A stretch of DNA of 53,527 nt. It comes from DASPJQ01 sp035299065 (GTDB taxonomy: Bacteria; Bacteroidota; Bacteroidia; Flavobacteriales_D; UBA2798). Positions within the stretch are counted from its first letter, which is position 1; each line of letters starts with the position of its first letter. The notes beneath the pieces are model-generated. The model was not told where the DNA came from and did no database searches. It was given only the letters and a program-made list of their open reading frames with translations. Shown here one piece after another: positions 7,794 to 16,423 of this stretch. Position numbers and translations under genes: made by a program. Location of the stretch: assembly GCA_035299065.1 (NCBI GenBank), contig DATGXI010000081.1, positions 1 through 53,527 of the forward strand, given 5' to 3'.

Positions 7794-8156
7794 TCATCTT
7801 AAATAATAAACCGCACTCCAACTCATTTTTATACGGTTATTATACTCATGCATTATAAGCGTTTGTTGGGAATCATCAGTAAATGTACCTGTCATCTCTA
7901 AAAATTTTGATTCAAATTTGCAAACCAAATTACCATCCTTGTTTATAAAATACGTGCCCTCAGCCTTATAATTGTTCTTCATTTCAATATCCACAATGTC
8001 CATTGGACTGAATGAATTAATTACTTTCTTAGTCAATATTACTTTGCCGTCAGTATGGAATGAAAGTGTTTTTGTATAAATTATCCCAAAAAATAGTCCA
8101 GCGTGTAAATCCGTATCGGCAAGCGGACCAGACGTGTATGTGTTTTCGATTTTCAT
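7794..8156 (-). CDS. Small hypothetical protein, possible immunity or accessory factor
   Basis: The 120-aa protein begins MKIENTYTSGPLADTDLHAG and has no signal peptide. It alternates short beta-strand-like segments (KTLSFHTDGKVILTKKV, AEGTYFINKDGNLVCKF, MTGTFTDDSQQTLIM, SWSAVYYL), which suggests a small beta barrel or lipocalin-like fold. I do not recognise the family. It is the last gene of the minus-strand run that starts with the toxin gene at 12862, 74 nt after the Imm49-like gene, and shares the AT-rich composition. A role as a further immunity protein is inferred from position only. Confidence 0.55.
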   Translation of the reverse strand: MKIENTYTSGPLADTDLHAGLFFGIIYTKTLSFHTDGKVILTKKVINSFSPMDIVDIEMKNNYKAEGTYFINKDGNLVCKFESKFLEMTGTFTDDSQQTLIMHEYNNRIKMSWSAVYYLR

Positions 8157-8230
8157 GTTACCACAAAAAGATTCTACTTAGTAATATCAACCTTTTATTA
8201 TCACAAAACCGTGTTAAATACACTTTAATC

Positions 8231-9403
8231 CTAAAAATGTATCCAGTTTTTAATTCTTTCAAACGTTGAGTTAACAAAATCAATTTCTTCCTTTGAGGGA
8301 ATCGTGCTGTAATAGCTGTCTCTTTCTCTCAGTATTTCATTTTTAAGCGGATCAATGGAAATGTTTTTAATCAGGCCCTCTTTTTTTAAATACGCATAAT
8401 TATGAAAGTGTATAAGTAAAATACCTATCCTTTCTCTAGGGTTAAGTGTTGAATTTAGAATTGCCCTAAATAAGCCCTCAATTGCATTTTGCATCCATTC
8501 CTTAGCTTGCGTATTTTCAAGTGGAAGAATGTATCTTTTCCATGACTCCAAAACATTATGTCCATCATATTCCCTATCAAGAATAAAATATTTACCTTTC
8601 CCAGTAGCAAAATCAATCAATTCATTTCCTCTTTCAGCTTGAATAAATAAATTATCATTATTTTCTGGCTTTACATCACTTGCTTTAACTCTTTCATATG
8701 AAGGAGCCGGCTTAAATAGCAAAAGTTCAGTAGGAATTTTTGAATTATCTATATGTATACTTATTCCACTTTTTACTGCTAGTTTTGCTAAAACTGTGGC
8801 TTCCATGTTGAAAAAATCCTTTAGAACTGCTGGCTGATCCTGCTTGTCATGATTTGCCAATAGATCAGTTATGCCGCTTTCTATAAATGCGGGGTTATTT
8901 TCGTAGATACCTCTTATTCCCAAAAGAAATCCATTAAATGGTTTTGCCCAAGAATCTCTTTTTAATACCTTTTCAAGCATTTCAATTTGCTCCTTCAATT
9001 TTGAATTATCACCCTTGCATACAGCTTGAATCACCTTAATTACACATGTATGAAGATTTGTCCAAAAATTGTCCTCACAATTCAAATAAACATTTAGAAT
9101 TTCAAGATCATCGCTAAGTAAGGCACAAGAAATGGATCGGTGGGTCGCAAATATGTGATTCGAGTCATGTCTGTTTTTTCCCGAAATCTCATAAGCAAAA
9201 AAATCATATTGAGCTCTTAGTGAAAAATTAATTCGGGCAGAATTAAAATCTTTATTAGCATATATATCGTAAATAGCTAATTGTTCATTTTTTGTAGATA
9301 TAGCTTTTAAAAGAAGTAAAGTGTTGTATTCAGGACTTTTTAAATGGGAGATAAATTCTTCATATTCCACTAATAATTTAGTGCGCTTTTCTTTTAGTTC
9401 CAT
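8231..9403 (-). CDS. Imm49-like immunity protein
   Basis: The 390-aa, largely alpha-helical protein resembles the Imm49 immunity family in its layout: a helical N-terminal half with LLSDDLEILNVYL, then FLLGIRGIYENNPAFIESGI with TDLLANHDKQDQ, and VLAKLAVKSGISIHIDNSKI followed by PTELL. That last motif (alanine-rich helix, Gly-Ile-x-Ile/Val, Ile-Pro-x-x-Leu-Leu) is the part that most recalls Imm49. Residues ~250-390 extend beyond the usual family length. Imm49 proteins protect producer cells from polymorphic toxins. The ATG at 9401-9403 is preferred to the TTG one codon upstream. No signal peptide is present, so it acts in the cytosol. It lies two genes downstream of the toxin's closest partner, so it may answer a different, lost toxin. 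Confidence 0.5.
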   Translation of the reverse strand: MELKEKRTKLLVEYEEFISHLKSPEYNTLLLLKAISTKNEQLAIYDIYANKDFNSARINFSLRAQYDFFAYEISGKNRHDSNHIFATHRSISCALLSDDLEILNVYLNCEDNFWTNLHTCVIKVIQAVCKGDNSKLKEQIEMLEKVLKRDSWAKPFNGFLLGIRGIYENNPAFIESGITDLLANHDKQDQPAVLKDFFNMEATVLAKLAVKSGISIHIDNSKIPTELLLFKPAPSYERVKASDVKPENNDNLFIQAERGNELIDFATGKGKYFILDREYDGHNVLESWKRYILPLENTQAKEWMQNAIEGLFRAILNSTLNPRERIGILLIHFHNYAYLKKEGLIKNISIDPLKNEILRERDSYYSTIPSKEEIDFVNSTFERIKNWIHF

Positions 9404-9439
9404 CAACCTACGAATATTTCAATTGAATTTAACCACAAT

Positions 9440-9670
9440 TTATTCAAAATAAATTTTCATTTCTTTATCGGAACAATACGCTAAAATCTCGGCAACTATA
9501 CTTTGCCTTTCTGATTCCGAAATCTGTACGGATTCAAAAGGAATTTCCCAATTTTTAATGGAGCTTAAATCTGCATAAAATGCAGGAGTTGCTGTTAATT
9601 CACCTGAAATTTTTAAGACTTTATTATCAATTTCAACCAGAATGTATGAGCTTGTTCCTGTTATTTTCAT
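9440..9670 (-). CDS. Imm74-like small immunity protein
   Basis: The 76-aa protein starts MKITGTSSYILVEIDNKVLK and contains ISGELTATPAFYADLSSIKN, then WEIPFESVQISESERQSIV. The pattern of TGxSSY, a GE strand, an SIxxWExP block and a following ESERQxIVxEI helix recalls the Imm74 family of immunity proteins seen next to polymorphic toxins. The match is from memory of the family and rests on few residues. It sits 31 nt downstream of the gene at 9702 and 36 nt upstream of the Imm49-like gene, in one minus-strand run. Cytosolic; strongly AT-rich coding sequence. Confidence 0.5.
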   Translation of the reverse strand: MKITGTSSYILVEIDNKVLKISGELTATPAFYADLSSIKNWEIPFESVQISESERQSIVAEILAYCSDKEMKIYFE

Positions 9671-9701
9671 TTTAAAAAGGCATTCGAGATTTAGTTAAGT
9701 T

Positions 9702-10115
9702 TTAAGCATTCAAGTCATCAATATTTAAACTTTGAATTCTATCAAAATTATTTGGGTATTGAAAATTTAAATATGGATTGCGTTCCTCCCAAATTTGCTC
9801 AACTTCTGATATTGGTATTTCGGCTTCAAAAACTCCTCTATCAATTTCTACTGCATTTAAAGTTATCACATCATCACTTGGCTTTACATTTAATTTAATT
9901 TTACTCCCTTTTTTTCCTGCATATATTGCTTTACAACCTCTAGCATTCACCCAAACAATTGTTCTAAAAGCGTTTTCAATTTCATCTCGCTTAAGACCAA
10001 TGATATCCTTATAACGTTCCTTATCTATAGAGTAAAGATCAGCGCACTCACCTTCTAGGTAAAGTCTGTACCTTATCCCCTTCCATATAGTATAAACAGT
10101 ATTTCCAAGAATCAT
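9702..10115 (-). CDS. Probable cognate immunity protein of the toxin at 10112-12862
   Basis: The 137-aa protein is not one I recognise by family. Its ATG (10113-10115) overlaps the toxin stop codon (10112-10114) in an ATGA, so translation is coupled and it is the natural candidate for the cognate immunity protein. It has no signal peptide. The sequence has an N-terminal strand region (YTIWKGIRYRLYLEGECADLYS), an AGKKGSKIKLNVKPSDD turn and the acidic end FEAEIPISEVEQIWEERNPY. A negatively charged C-terminal half would suit binding to a basic toxin tip. The assignment is inferred from the overlap and the order toxin then immunity, which is the rule in polymorphic toxin loci. Confidence 0.6.
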   Translation of the reverse strand: MILGNTVYTIWKGIRYRLYLEGECADLYSIDKERYKDIIGLKRDEIENAFRTIVWVNARGCKAIYAGKKGSKIKLNVKPSDDVITLNAVEIDRGVFEAEIPISEVEQIWEERNPYLNFQYPNNFDRIQSLNIDDLNA

Positions 10116-12862
10116 AGTTTAATAAATTTAAATTGTGTGGCGTCATATACTGCAATTAGCTTCTCATTACCAAAGTTATCAACTATGTACATTTCCGCGC
10201 CATTTTGCAATTCCAATTCATAGCCATATTCTGCCTTCCATTCAGGAACACCTAAAGTTCCAGATTGACCAGATGTAAATCCATGACCAGTAAAGGGATA
10301 CAAGTTCTTATTATATGAGTCGTTAATATCAGGATCATTTAAAACACCGCCATTATTCTTGTTTTTTGGAATGCCTAATTCCCCTGATGTGTTGGATTTA
10401 AATCTTATGACAACACATTCTGTCGCATTTTCAGAAACAAATATGGAATTATGATAATCTAATCGCATACCGTCAAAGATTTCCTGATAATTTTTTAAAT
10501 GTTTAGAATCCTGAGCCGTAGTAACGTATCCGCCAATTTTTTTTGGTTCGCCTAGCTTGGCAACAAAAAATGATTCAATGTATTTTATGTGTGTCACTTT
10601 CTGCATGATCGTATTTGAATTTAGCGCAGGTATTTTATTTCGAATTAAATTTACAAATTCCATTTCCTGAACTGACAAAGGCGCAATTCCATCCTTGGTA
10701 TTTTCAATAGTAGATCTATAAATTAAATCCTTAAATTCTTGGAGACTTACATAATTCCCATTTAATTTGTGTAATCCAAGATACGAATTAATATTATCTG
10801 CAAATCCATCTAAGCTATTTATAACTTGTCGTCCATACGTAGAAATATAAGAATTGTCTGGAACCTCATCTAACTTCCTCAACCCAATCTCCCCATCCCC
10901 CTTCTTCACCATCTCAAACTTCGCATTCTGCTTTTGCCCGTCTACAAGAACGTCCACATCATCGTCCAGTTTAAAGGCTGTTCCACCACTTTCGGTAATT
11001 AAATAATTTTTATGGATGTCAATGCGGTCCGGATAAATTTTAGCAACTTCATCACCGTTTTTTCCAAGTATAGCCAGGATTTTTTCGCCCACCAGCCATT
11101 TGGCTGTTACCTGCCATACCATAAGGTTTTGGGCAAGGGTTCTGCATCCTTTGCGTAAAAAATTATCGGTTTTTAAGGCGGTGTGATAGGGCTTAACACG
11201 AATAAAACCGGCCTTGTCCATGTAAACAATTTTACCGCCTTTTTCAAGGGTGCCTACTTTGGTAAGTATGCCGGTTGAAAAATCCATAACGGGACCAACT
11301 GCCGGAAGTATGTCCAACACACAAAGCATGCGCTCCCACCAGGCCAGCTCCTCACCCGTGAAATAATCGTTGCCTGTTGCCAAACCGTATGCCCCCGTTA
11401 CCACTCCCGTAGCAAAACGCGCTATCAAGGTTACCAATACAGGAGGCTGCCGGGTTCCATCGTGATCACACCAATAAATGTAATTTTCCCAACTATCTTT
11501 TTGCCCCGTTCTGAACAACCAGTACGCATACGTGTCATCGGTATACCCGATTTCATGCAGGTAGGTTGACAGTATTTCCCTTGACATGCCTGAATTATAC
11601 TCCCACCCATAAATAATTGGCTCGCCTTTGTCGTTTAAGGTACTGTCAGCAATGGAAACAACGGCCAGGTCATTGGTAATATCCGTATCAAATTTCAAAT
11701 GGTGCGAGGCCAGCAACAGCATGGAACCTTCATAATACAATTTGGTGAGGTACGCTGCCTGCGCCACCATGGTTTTTTGATCCATTTGCCCTTCATGGCA
11801 AAAAACAGAGTCAAGGTAACACATGGCCACATCCGCCAGGGCTTTTGCTTTTTCCCGGTCACTGTCATTGTCAATATAGGTTCCAATGTCAATGGCGCGC
11901 TGCTTGTGGTCTTCGTAAAAACCTTCTTCAAGACGCATGTCAGCCGCAGCAACAAATTGCATCCAGAACGCTTTGGCTTCTTCGGTTACAAACAAATCAT
12001 CACACCTGTTGTTCATGAAACAATTGGTGATTTTTATAACCGATGCGGTAAGATCAGAAGTAACCAGCGATTCGTTTTCCTGGAAGCTGTTTATGGTTCG
12101 TGCAAATGTTTCCTGCAATTCCGAATCAACACCCAGGCTTGAAAATATGTTGTGGTAGCGGAAACGCGAATATGTACCGTGATGGGGAATGGGTTCTGAC
12201 AAGGATGTATACACCACCACATGGTCCACGTCCTGTGTAAGCATGAACTGCTCCAGGTCGTTCATTATGGTTTGCCCCAGTTCGGTATTGATGGCAAGAA
12301 AAGCATTCCACTGCGTTTGGTCCGAATAACCCAGTTTTTGCAGAGATTCCCATAAGGCAATGGTTGTATCAATGGCCGCCTGGTCAAATTTTTTGTCCTG
12401 GAACAAAAGCGGCATGTTTTGTGTTTTTATTTCGTACACAAGCACTGCATTGGATGCCGGATGCTTTTTTACAGAATCATTGTACTCAAGCATACCAGTT
12501 GCATCGGGATCACCCTCCAGTGGATGCACCTCTTTTGTCTGGTAATTGTAAGCATAGTAATAATTGCCATTGCTGAAAGGAAATGCTGAAACCTCAATGG
12601 GATCAGCCACCATGGTCTCCCACTTTTCCTTTTTGGCATTGTATTTCCAATTAGCAAGATCGATTGTAACCGATGTGCGCAGCGAGTCGAATTCCCTGCG
12701 CGCAAGGTGTTGTAAATTCTTTTTATGGAGTTTACTTACCTGCGCCTTGTAAAATGCACCTACCTGCGCAACAAAACTGTTTTTATCGCCCACAGGATTT
12801 TTTGCAACTGCGGTAAAAGCAGCGGCCATGAATAAAAAAATATGCAGTATTTTCTTAATCAT
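10112..12862 (-). CDS. Secreted polymorphic toxin with PT-TG pre-toxin domain
   Basis: The 916-aa protein has a signal peptide (MIKKILHIFLFMAAAFTAVA), a long N-terminal region of unknown fold, and around residues 480-540 a stretch LATGNDYFTGEELAWWERML, CVLDILPAVGPVMDF, that fits the pre-toxin TG (PT-TG) domain marking bacterial polymorphic toxins. A linker near residues 640-662 (DVLVDGQKQNAKFEMVKKGD) is followed by a ~250-aa C-terminal region that is clearly more AT-rich than the first two thirds of the gene. That region includes KIGGYVTTAQDSKHLKNYQE, PFTGHGFTSGQSGTLGVPEW and GAEMYIVDNFGNEKLIAVYD. I do not recognise its enzymatic class; an ADP-ribosyltransferase-like fold is a weak guess. No T9SS signal, PAAR, VgrG or Rhs repeats are visible, so Sec export is the only route shown. 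Candidate immunity genes follow directly, the first overlapping by 4 nt. Confidence 0.75.
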   Translation of the reverse strand: MIKKILHIFLFMAAAFTAVAKNPVGDKNSFVAQVGAFYKAQVSKLHKKNLQHLARREFDSLRTSVTIDLANWKYNAKKEKWETMVADPIEVSAFPFSNGNYYYAYNYQTKEVHPLEGDPDATGMLEYNDSVKKHPASNAVLVYEIKTQNMPLLFQDKKFDQAAIDTTIALWESLQKLGYSDQTQWNAFLAINTELGQTIMNDLEQFMLTQDVDHVVVYTSLSEPIPHHGTYSRFRYHNIFSSLGVDSELQETFARTINSFQENESLVTSDLTASVIKITNCFMNNRCDDLFVTEEAKAFWMQFVAAADMRLEEGFYEDHKQRAIDIGTYIDNDSDREKAKALADVAMCYLDSVFCHEGQMDQKTMVAQAAYLTKLYYEGSMLLLASHHLKFDTDITNDLAVVSIADSTLNDKGEPIIYGWEYNSGMSREILSTYLHEIGYTDDTYAYWLFRTGQKDSWENYIYWCDHDGTRQPPVLVTLIARFATGVVTGAYGLATGNDYFTGEELAWWERMLCVLDILPAVGPVMDFSTGILTKVGTLEKGGKIVYMDKAGFIRVKPYHTALKTDNFLRKGCRTLAQNLMVWQVTAKWLVGEKILAILGKNGDEVAKIYPDRIDIHKNYLITESGGTAFKLDDDVDVLVDGQKQNAKFEMVKKGDGEIGLRKLDEVPDNSYISTYGRQVINSLDGFADNINSYLGLHKLNGNYVSLQEFKDLIYRSTIENTKDGIAPLSVQEMEFVNLIRNKIPALNSNTIMQKVTHIKYIESFFVAKLGEPKKIGGYVTTAQDSKHLKNYQEIFDGMRLDYHNSIFVSENATECVVIRFKSNTSGELGIPKNKNNGGVLNDPDINDSYNKNLYPFTGHGFTSGQSGTLGVPEWKAEYGYELELQNGAEMYIVDNFGNEKLIAVYDATQFKFIKL

Positions 12863-13034
12863 TTTTTGCGTGCACAGCTATGCCTGCGCATTTAAAACAG
12901 ATTGAATAAAAGGTTTCTTTTAGGTTATTGGTAAGGCTAAAATAGTGTTTTTTGCGAATTGGAAATAGAGAAAATACGAAGAAATTTCAAAAAAAACAGG
13001 TCACGCATGCCCCGGTAAAGCATTCTTTTTTATT

Positions 13035-13096
13035 ACGAATTTCGAATCTCGAATGCCGAATTCCGAATTCCGAATTTCGAACTTCGAATGTCGAAA
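13035..13096. repeat. TTCGAATTC short-period tandem repeat
   Basis: About eight degenerate 7-8-base units (CGAATTT, CGAATCT, CGAATGC, CGAATTC, CGAACTT). It runs directly into the stop codon at 13097-13099 of the small minus-strand gene. Same family as 4443-4529 and 16115-16189. Confidence 0.8.
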
Positions 13097-13396
13097 TCAC
13101 TTGATATTGGTTATAAAATCCGATATGGTACGCTTGTCGTTTTCTTTACTATTGGTAAGGGCAACACCTAAAAATTCGTGCACTGTGGGATTTTTGTCAA
13201 AATCGGGGTACTCACCATACAACGGTGGAACCATAAAATCACTGTGGTTAAAATATTCCTGGTCAATCAAACGGCTTTTGAGTTTGTATTCAATATCGCC
13301 CATGCTTAAATCATCGGGATTCGAAAATATAATTTCGCTGCTGGTTTTTTCGTTGGTGGCTGTGCGGTAGCAGTAGGTGAACAGGATATTGGACAT
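13097..13396 (-). CDS. Small conserved protein, paralog of the gene at 5404
   Basis: This 99-aa protein has no known domain and no signal peptide. It shares with the protein at 5404-5721 the opening YCYRT, IIFSNPDDLSMGDIEYKLKS, VPPLYGEYPDF and HEFLGVA. The two genes lie in opposite orientation at the ends of the toxin/defence island, 7.4 kb apart. Its stop codon is immediately preceded, in plus-strand coordinates, by the TTCGAATTC repeat. The role is unknown; the position of both copies suggests either island-linked accessory genes or a gene family whose duplication was caught up in island insertion. Confidence 0.65.
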   Translation of the reverse strand: MSNILFTYCYRTATNEKTSSEIIFSNPDDLSMGDIEYKLKSRLIDQEYFNHSDFMVPPLYGEYPDFDKNPTVHEFLGVALTNSKENDKRTISDFITNIK

Positions 13397-13421
13397 GGAG
13401 CAAAATTAGTATTAAAGACGC

Positions 13422-13440
13422 GAGACACAAGACACAAGAC
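13422..13440. repeat. AGACACA tandem heptamer
   Basis: GAGACACAAGACACAAGAC is two and a half copies of a 7-base unit. It is another short-period intergenic repeat, placed in the divergent region between the genes at 13396 and 13568. Confidence 0.5.
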
Positions 13441-13567
13441 CGGAGGCGAAACAGTTTTTTTGAGGCAGTTTTGAACAAAGGGGGATGTGGGCACGAAGCT
13501 ATATTCTAAATTTTCATTATCTTGTTACTATCAGTTCCTATAAGCATTGTACCAGTCAACACCATAC

Positions 13568-14974
13568 ATGAAACGAATGCTTTTCACGGTTACACTCCTG
13601 CTGGGTACCAGGCTAACGGCCCAGGTAACAGAAACTGCCCGTTCCATTGTATCAGGCAAATGCCATAATGTGTACGCCATGGGCAACAATGTATTGGTGC
13701 ATCACCAAACAGGGCTTGAAAAAACATATGACCAGTTAAGCCTGTACGATTCAAGCCTGCAACTCATAAAAACAATTATTCCAGGGGAAATGCCCGGATG
13801 GAACAGTTTTGTTTTGATGGATGAAAATACTGTTTACATACTTTACCATCCAAACTACTCCAATACAATGGTTGCCTCAGGCAAATGCAGGTTGCTTACC
13901 TACAATGCCCTGCTGGATCAAACCGGTGAATGCACGTTTTCCATTCCGGCCTCACATCCCAACATAACCAGTTTACAACGTGTAAATGCTACCGAGGTAC
14001 TGGTGATTGGTGAACTGTATGTGCGTTATAAAATGTTTTGCTATAAAGTAAATACCGTTAGCGGAAAAATGAGTCCACACAAGGTTCCCTACCGCGAACC
14101 CGACTATGCTTGCGAAAAACATGAATTCAAAGAAGATAACCGCGTGCTGAATATTTGCGAGGTTGACAATGTACACGATTCGGTACAATTAAACATAAGC
14201 AATGTACAGGGTAAAACCATAAAAAAATTATGGGTTGGATACAACAGAGGCTACTGGATTGATAAAATTAATGTGCTGCGCATTGGTCCTGAAAAATACG
14301 TGCTGTACACTTCATTATGGAACCTTAATACAGCAATGGGAACGCGCTACAGCATATTTATGGCCGTTGTTCACAAAGGAAACATAGTCAAAAAAATAAA
14401 TGTGCCGTTAAGTACTTTTAACCTGGAAGCACGTAACAATTTCAGTATGCTTGAACCCATAACGAATCCTGAGTTGTTGAAAAACGAAAAAATAAGCCGG
14501 GAAAAAGAACTCAAGCGATCGTCAAGCCTGTCCATAAAGCCCATGGACATGAAACTTGAAAAAAAAGGAAACTACTTTTTAACCGGGGGCATAGGTTTTA
14601 CCAATCACCGGGGTGGAATGATGCTTGAATTTGACACAGCGTTTAATCTTATTCGCGACACCATTTTTCCCGTGGCCGGCATGCCTGATCCCAACCGAAA
14701 CCAGGAAGCGCCAATGGTAAGCAGTACCTGGAATGAAAATAAGTTTACCTACCTGTATAAAAGAAACCTGGAACTGGCCGGTGCCGTGCTGGATGTAAAC
14801 CTGAATATAAAACCATTTGTATTTGACATAGGCAACGTGCGCACCGCAGAAAAAAACTGGAACCTGGTATGGTGGAATTCCACCACTTTACTGGTGTATT
14901 ATGATGAACTTGCCAACAGCGATGAGAATAGCGTGGGGTATAATATGGTTTTGAGAAAATTGGTTATCAGGTAA
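13568..14974 (+). CDS. Secreted ~470-aa family protein, copy 1 of 3
   Basis: The mature start is ATG at 13568 (MKRMLFTVTLLLGTRLTAQ, a good signal peptide); the TTG seven codons earlier adds nothing. The ~468-aa protein is a paralog of those at 16581-18014 and 26142-27560. All three share a repeated beta-strand rhythm (LYDSSLQLIKTI, then strand-turn blocks), a central block of the form VPLxxF(D/N)LExRNxFS near residue 290, a charged helix, and a later block with GGxxxEFDxxxxxxxxTxFPV. The pattern suggests a beta-propeller-like repeat protein in the periplasm or on the surface. There is no T9SS tail and no lipobox. The function is unknown, and no Pfam family comes to mind. It is divergent from the small gene at 13097. 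Confidence 0.65.
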   Translation: MKRMLFTVTLLLGTRLTAQVTETARSIVSGKCHNVYAMGNNVLVHHQTGLEKTYDQLSLYDSSLQLIKTIIPGEMPGWNSFVLMDENTVYILYHPNYSNTMVASGKCRLLTYNALLDQTGECTFSIPASHPNITSLQRVNATEVLVIGELYVRYKMFCYKVNTVSGKMSPHKVPYREPDYACEKHEFKEDNRVLNICEVDNVHDSVQLNISNVQGKTIKKLWVGYNRGYWIDKINVLRIGPEKYVLYTSLWNLNTAMGTRYSIFMAVVHKGNIVKKINVPLSTFNLEARNNFSMLEPITNPELLKNEKISREKELKRSSSLSIKPMDMKLEKKGNYFLTGGIGFTNHRGGMMLEFDTAFNLIRDTIFPVAGMPDPNRNQEAPMVSSTWNENKFTYLYKRNLELAGAVLDVNLNIKPFVFDIGNVRTAEKNWNLVWWNSTTLLVYYDELANSDENSVGYNMVLRKLVIR

Positions 14975-15020
14975 AACGCCTGTTTTTCACTGTTGAGTTA
15001 TTCACACGGTTTACCACACG

Positions 15021-15036
15021 TCTCATATCTCACATC
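15021..15036. repeat. Inverted copy of the GATGTGAGATATGA motif
   Basis: TCTCATATCTCACATC is the reverse complement of the unit at 757-786. It lies in the leader just upstream of the nucleoid-associated protein gene. Confidence 0.55.
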
Positions 15037-15070
15037 CCAATACTCGCATCTATTTCTTATTTTCGATCCC

Positions 15071-16114
15071 ATGATAAACATAAGCGGTGCCCGTCTTAAA
15101 AAGCTATCCATCCACTACGTGGGCAATAAGCACAATGACGAAGACCTTACCATTTCCAAAAAACAGGTAAGCATTGACAAATCGTTTTTACTCATACTGG
15201 AAGCGCATTTGCTTACGCGTTTTTTAACCGTTGGCGAAGAATATAAATTCACCCATCCCAATGCGCTTAAGTACAACGAAACCTATGTGACCCTGCAGGA
15301 GGTGTTTGCAGGCGAATCACAGTTTCACAAAGCTTCGCAAAACCTGGCAAAACAGCTGTATGAAAAAAGCATGCATCCCAAAATAAAAGGCGGAGAATTG
15401 TACGTGTGTGAATTTTCGGAAATGGAGCTGGAGGGAAAAGTAATGGACGCCATTGGTATTTTCAAGACCGAAGAACGCAGCGGCATTTACGATGTGGAAC
15501 GTGACGAAGAAAGTTTTGCGTTGCGATACACCGAAGGAATTGACCTGGCCAAATTCTGCAAAGGCTGTTTGGTATTCAATACACACGAAAAACAGGGATA
15601 CAAAGTATTTTTAATTGACAATGCCGGCAAAGGCGAGGAAGCTCAATACTGGCGCGATGAATTTTTAGGCCTTGCACAGGTGGCCAATGAGTATTACCAA
15701 ACCAGTGAACTCATGACCATGACAAAAAATTATTTGACCAAACAAATGGGCGAGGAATTTGAAGTTTCGCGCATTGACCAGGTTGACCTGTTGAACCGCA
15801 GTGCCGAGTATTTTAAAATGAATCCCGTTTTTGATAAAAAAGAATTTGAAAAAGATGTGTTACAGGATGCAGGCATTATTAAATCGTTTAGAAAATACGA
15901 TGAATATTACCAGCAGGAAAACGAGGTTGAGATACCCGACAGCTTTGACATGTCAACCGCTGCCGTAAAAAAACAGAGCAAGATTTTTAAAAGTGTATTA
16001 AAACTCGATTATAATTTTCACGTGTACATACATGGCGACAGGAACATGATTGAGCAGGGCGAGGACAAAGACGGCCGCAAGTACTACAAGATTTATTTTG
16101 ATAAAGAACGGTGA
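15071..16114 (+). CDS. Nucleoid-associated protein (NdpA/YejK family)
   Basis: From ATG 15071 the product is 347 aa, MINISGARLKKLSIHYVGNK, which matches the usual start of this family in Bacteroidota; the longer frame from 14993 would add a sequence that overlaps a dispersed repeat. Visible features are GGELYVCEFSEMELEGKVMD, AIGIFKTEE and GYKVFLIDNAGKGEEAQYWR, then DEFLGL. The family (37-kDa nucleoid-associated protein, PF04245) binds nucleoid DNA in Escherichia coli; the exact role is poorly known. There is no signal peptide. It converges with the small gene at 16190, with only a TTCGAA repeat hairpin between the two stop codons. Confidence 0.85.
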   Translation: MINISGARLKKLSIHYVGNKHNDEDLTISKKQVSIDKSFLLILEAHLLTRFLTVGEEYKFTHPNALKYNETYVTLQEVFAGESQFHKASQNLAKQLYEKSMHPKIKGGELYVCEFSEMELEGKVMDAIGIFKTEERSGIYDVERDEESFALRYTEGIDLAKFCKGCLVFNTHEKQGYKVFLIDNAGKGEEAQYWRDEFLGLAQVANEYYQTSELMTMTKNYLTKQMGEEFEVSRIDQVDLLNRSAEYFKMNPVFDKKEFEKDVLQDAGIIKSFRKYDEYYQQENEVEIPDSFDMSTAAVKKQSKIFKSVLKLDYNFHVYIHGDRNMIEQGEDKDGRKYYKIYFDKER

Positions 16115-16189
16115 CGAATTTCGAATCTCGAATTCCGAATTTCGAATCTCGAATCCCGGAATTCGAAACTCGAAATTCGGAATTCGGAA
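16115..16189. repeat. TTCGAATTC short-period repeat hairpin between convergent stop codons
   Basis: The repeat fills the whole gap between the NdpA stop (16112-16114) and the stop of the gene at 16190. The arms 16132-16156 and 16159-16183 pair at 22 of 25 positions and the pairing extends outward. Such a fold could stop transcription from both sides. Confidence 0.85.
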
Positions 16190-16423
16190 TTAATAAATCT
16201 GCTCCTCGTACTTATCCCTTACATATTTGTTGATATAGGTTGCCAGGCCTTTGCCCGCCTGTGCCAGCGCTTTCATTTTTTCAATGTGGCGTTTGCCGGT
16301 GCTGTTATACGTATAGGCATAAATAACACCGCTGGCAAAATAAACAATAATGGCATGTGCCGTTGCCTTGTATGCCTTAATGCCCGAATTTTCACCTATA
16401 TTTTTGTACATGTGTGCTTCCAT
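16190..16423 (-). CDS. KTSC-like small protein
   Basis: From ATG 16423 the product is 77 aa. It contains IKAYKATAHAIIVYFASGVI, YAYTYNSTGKRHIEKMKALA and GKGLATYINKYVRDKYEEQI. The arrangement of strand, SG-x-x-Y-x-Y and a terminal YINxxVRxxY helix resembles the KTSC domain, a small fold often attached to RNA-handling proteins. The longer frame to 16471 reads MFRKGSNCARHKTSW, which does not look native. A start at ATG 16411 (MYKNIGENSG) is equally possible. Cytosolic; function unknown. Confidence 0.6.
   Translation of the reverse strand: MEAHMYKNIGENSGIKAYKATAHAIIVYFASGVIYAYTYNSTGKRHIEKMKALAQAGKGLATYINKYVRDKYEEQIY

Noticed and set aside
11699..12158. Plus-strand frames of 147 and 73 codons inside the toxin gene
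   Set aside because: They are antisense to the toxin N-terminal region, and the His/Phe-rich composition is typical of reverse reading.
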